Part shown: positions 13,253 through 13,921 of the stretch, one piece after another | Numbering within the stretch: the stretch's first letter is position 1 | Layout of the letters: each line of letters starts with the position of its first letter | Assembly (NCBI GenBank): GCA_003132865.1 | Contig: PKYZ01000252.1 | Span: 20,880 to 34,800 of the forward strand | Origin: Bryobacterales bacterium | GTDB taxonomy: Bacteria > Acidobacteriota > Terriglobia > Bryobacterales > Bryobacteraceae | Direction: 5' to 3' | DNA: 13,921 bases | Made by a program: the position numbers and the translations under genes | The notes under the pieces: model-generated | The model's input: the letters and a program-made list of their open reading frames with translations, nothing else | What the model was told of the DNA's origin: nothing | Databases searched by the model: none

Positions 13253-13876
13253 ATGGCAGCCAAAGCTCAAACCAAATCGACATTCGATGTGCATCCGGCC
13301 GTGGTCATGGCGCAGTCCATCATCACGGGCATGCAGGAGAAGACCGGCCGGTCGCTCGAAGATTGGCTGGAACTGGTGGGGAACGACGGACCGCCCACGG
13401 AAAAAGAGCGGCGCGAGTGGCTGAAGGCGAAGCACGGGCTGGGCACGAACTATGCCGGATGCATCGCCGAGATTTCGGTGGGCAAGGGCGAGGAGTTCAG
13501 TCCGGAAGGCTACTTGCGATTGGCGGGACAATATGTCGAGAAAATGTTCGCCGGACCGAAAGCAGGACTACGCCCCATCTACGACGCGCTGCTGGCGGCC
13601 GGCCTCAAGCTCGGCAAAGACGTGCGGGTGTGTCCGTGCCAGACGTTCGTGCCGCTCTATCGCAACCACGTGTTCGCGCAGATCAAGCCGGCTACGCGCA
13701 CGCGGATCGACTTCGGTCTGGCGTTGAAGGACACCAAGACGCCCAAGCGGCTGATCGATACCGGCGGGTTCGCCAAGAAGGACAGGATCACGCGGCGCAT
13801 CGAGATGTCGTCGCTGGATGACATCGACGACGAAGTGCGGCGGTGGATGAAGGTGGCGTACGAGATGGACGCGTAA
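13253..13876 (+). CDS. DUF4287 / DUF5655 domain protein
   Basis: 207 residues, complete. The N-terminal part (about 14-75) resembles DUF4287: IITGMQEKTGRSLEDWLELV, then KERREWLKAKHGLGTNYAG. The C-terminal part (about 105-205) resembles DUF5655: LRPIYDALLAAG, VRVCPCQTFVPLYRNHVFAQ, then TRTRIDFGLAL and the closing EMSSLDDIDDEVRRWMKVAY. The Cys-Pro-Cys pair (127-129) is notable but may not bind metal. These domains are often found fused in soil bacteria, with no assigned reaction; DUF5655 is a predicted transport- or nucleic-acid-related domain by weak inference only. No signal peptide or membrane helix, so cytoplasmic. The ATG is fixed by the promoter at 13218-13245. It is divergent from DUF423. 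The window ends 45 bases after its stop. Confidence 0.8.
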   Translation: MAAKAQTKSTFDVHPAVVMAQSIITGMQEKTGRSLEDWLELVGNDGPPTEKERREWLKAKHGLGTNYAGCIAEISVGKGEEFSPEGYLRLAGQYVEKMFAGPKAGLRPIYDALLAAGLKLGKDVRVCPCQTFVPLYRNHVFAQIKPATRTRIDFGLALKDTKTPKRLIDTGGFAKKDRITRRIEMSSLDDIDDEVRRWMKVAYEMDA

Positions 13877-13921
13877 GGCGAGCATCGGCGAGCGAAGCTC
13901 GCCCTGGAGATTGGCCAATTC

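Noticed and set aside
12770..13531. Upstream part of a 341-residue minus-strand frame.
   Set aside because: It overlaps the well-supported DUF423 gene in another frame and is antisense to the DUF4287 gene; only its last 87 residues might be real.

Overview
The window looks like chromosomal DNA from a GC-rich soil-type bacterium, most likely an acidobacterium of the Solibacter/Bryobacter kind. The best pointer is a padR gene overlapping a very large MacB/FtsX-type permease (the 'ADOP' layout common in Acidobacteriota). GC-rich third positions and many small toxin-antitoxin (TA) genes fit this. The taxon is an inference.

Layout, left to right. (1) 1-151: tail of an unidentified plus-strand gene, then a gene-free stretch. 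(2) 494-3148: a tight plus-strand pair, a secreted heparinase II/III-like protein followed six bases later by a TIR-TPR protein, closed by a hairpin terminator. (3) 3210-3819: a hicAB locus in which the toxin hicA is wrecked and hicB is intact. (4) 3842-7531, minus strand: CDP-alcohol phosphatidyltransferase, then padR and the ADOP permease; padR has its own consensus promoter embedded in a 9-bp inverted repeat. (5) 7620-8504: HDOD-domain protein, plus strand, then about 510 bp without a convincing gene. (6) 9018-9722: PhoB/OmpR-type response regulator, minus strand, with no kinase beside it. (7) 9962-10880: two back-to-back TA remnants, a frameshifted ParD-like antitoxin (minus) and a higBA-type pair (plus) in which both genes are frameshifted. 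(8) 10943-11441: a possible small leader ORF and a secreted beta-repeat protein. (9) 11492-12309: a DUF2971 gene broken by a frameshift. (10) 12506-12769: a possible small orphan gene. (11) 12817-13876: a divergent pair, a DUF423 membrane protein and a DUF4287/DUF5655 protein.

Two themes stand out. First, the accessory genes are decaying: four loci (hicA, parD-like, higB plus higA, DUF2971) each carry indels or stops, while the ordinary genes between them are open. Second, several strong promoters sit so close to their genes that the predicted transcription start falls on or next to the start codon (padR, the DUF4287 gene, DUF423, and the small ORF before the beta-repeat gene). This suggests leaderless translation is common here. 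I did not find a clear new multi-gene system. The nearest candidate is the pairing of a TIR-TPR protein with a secreted heparinase-like protein.
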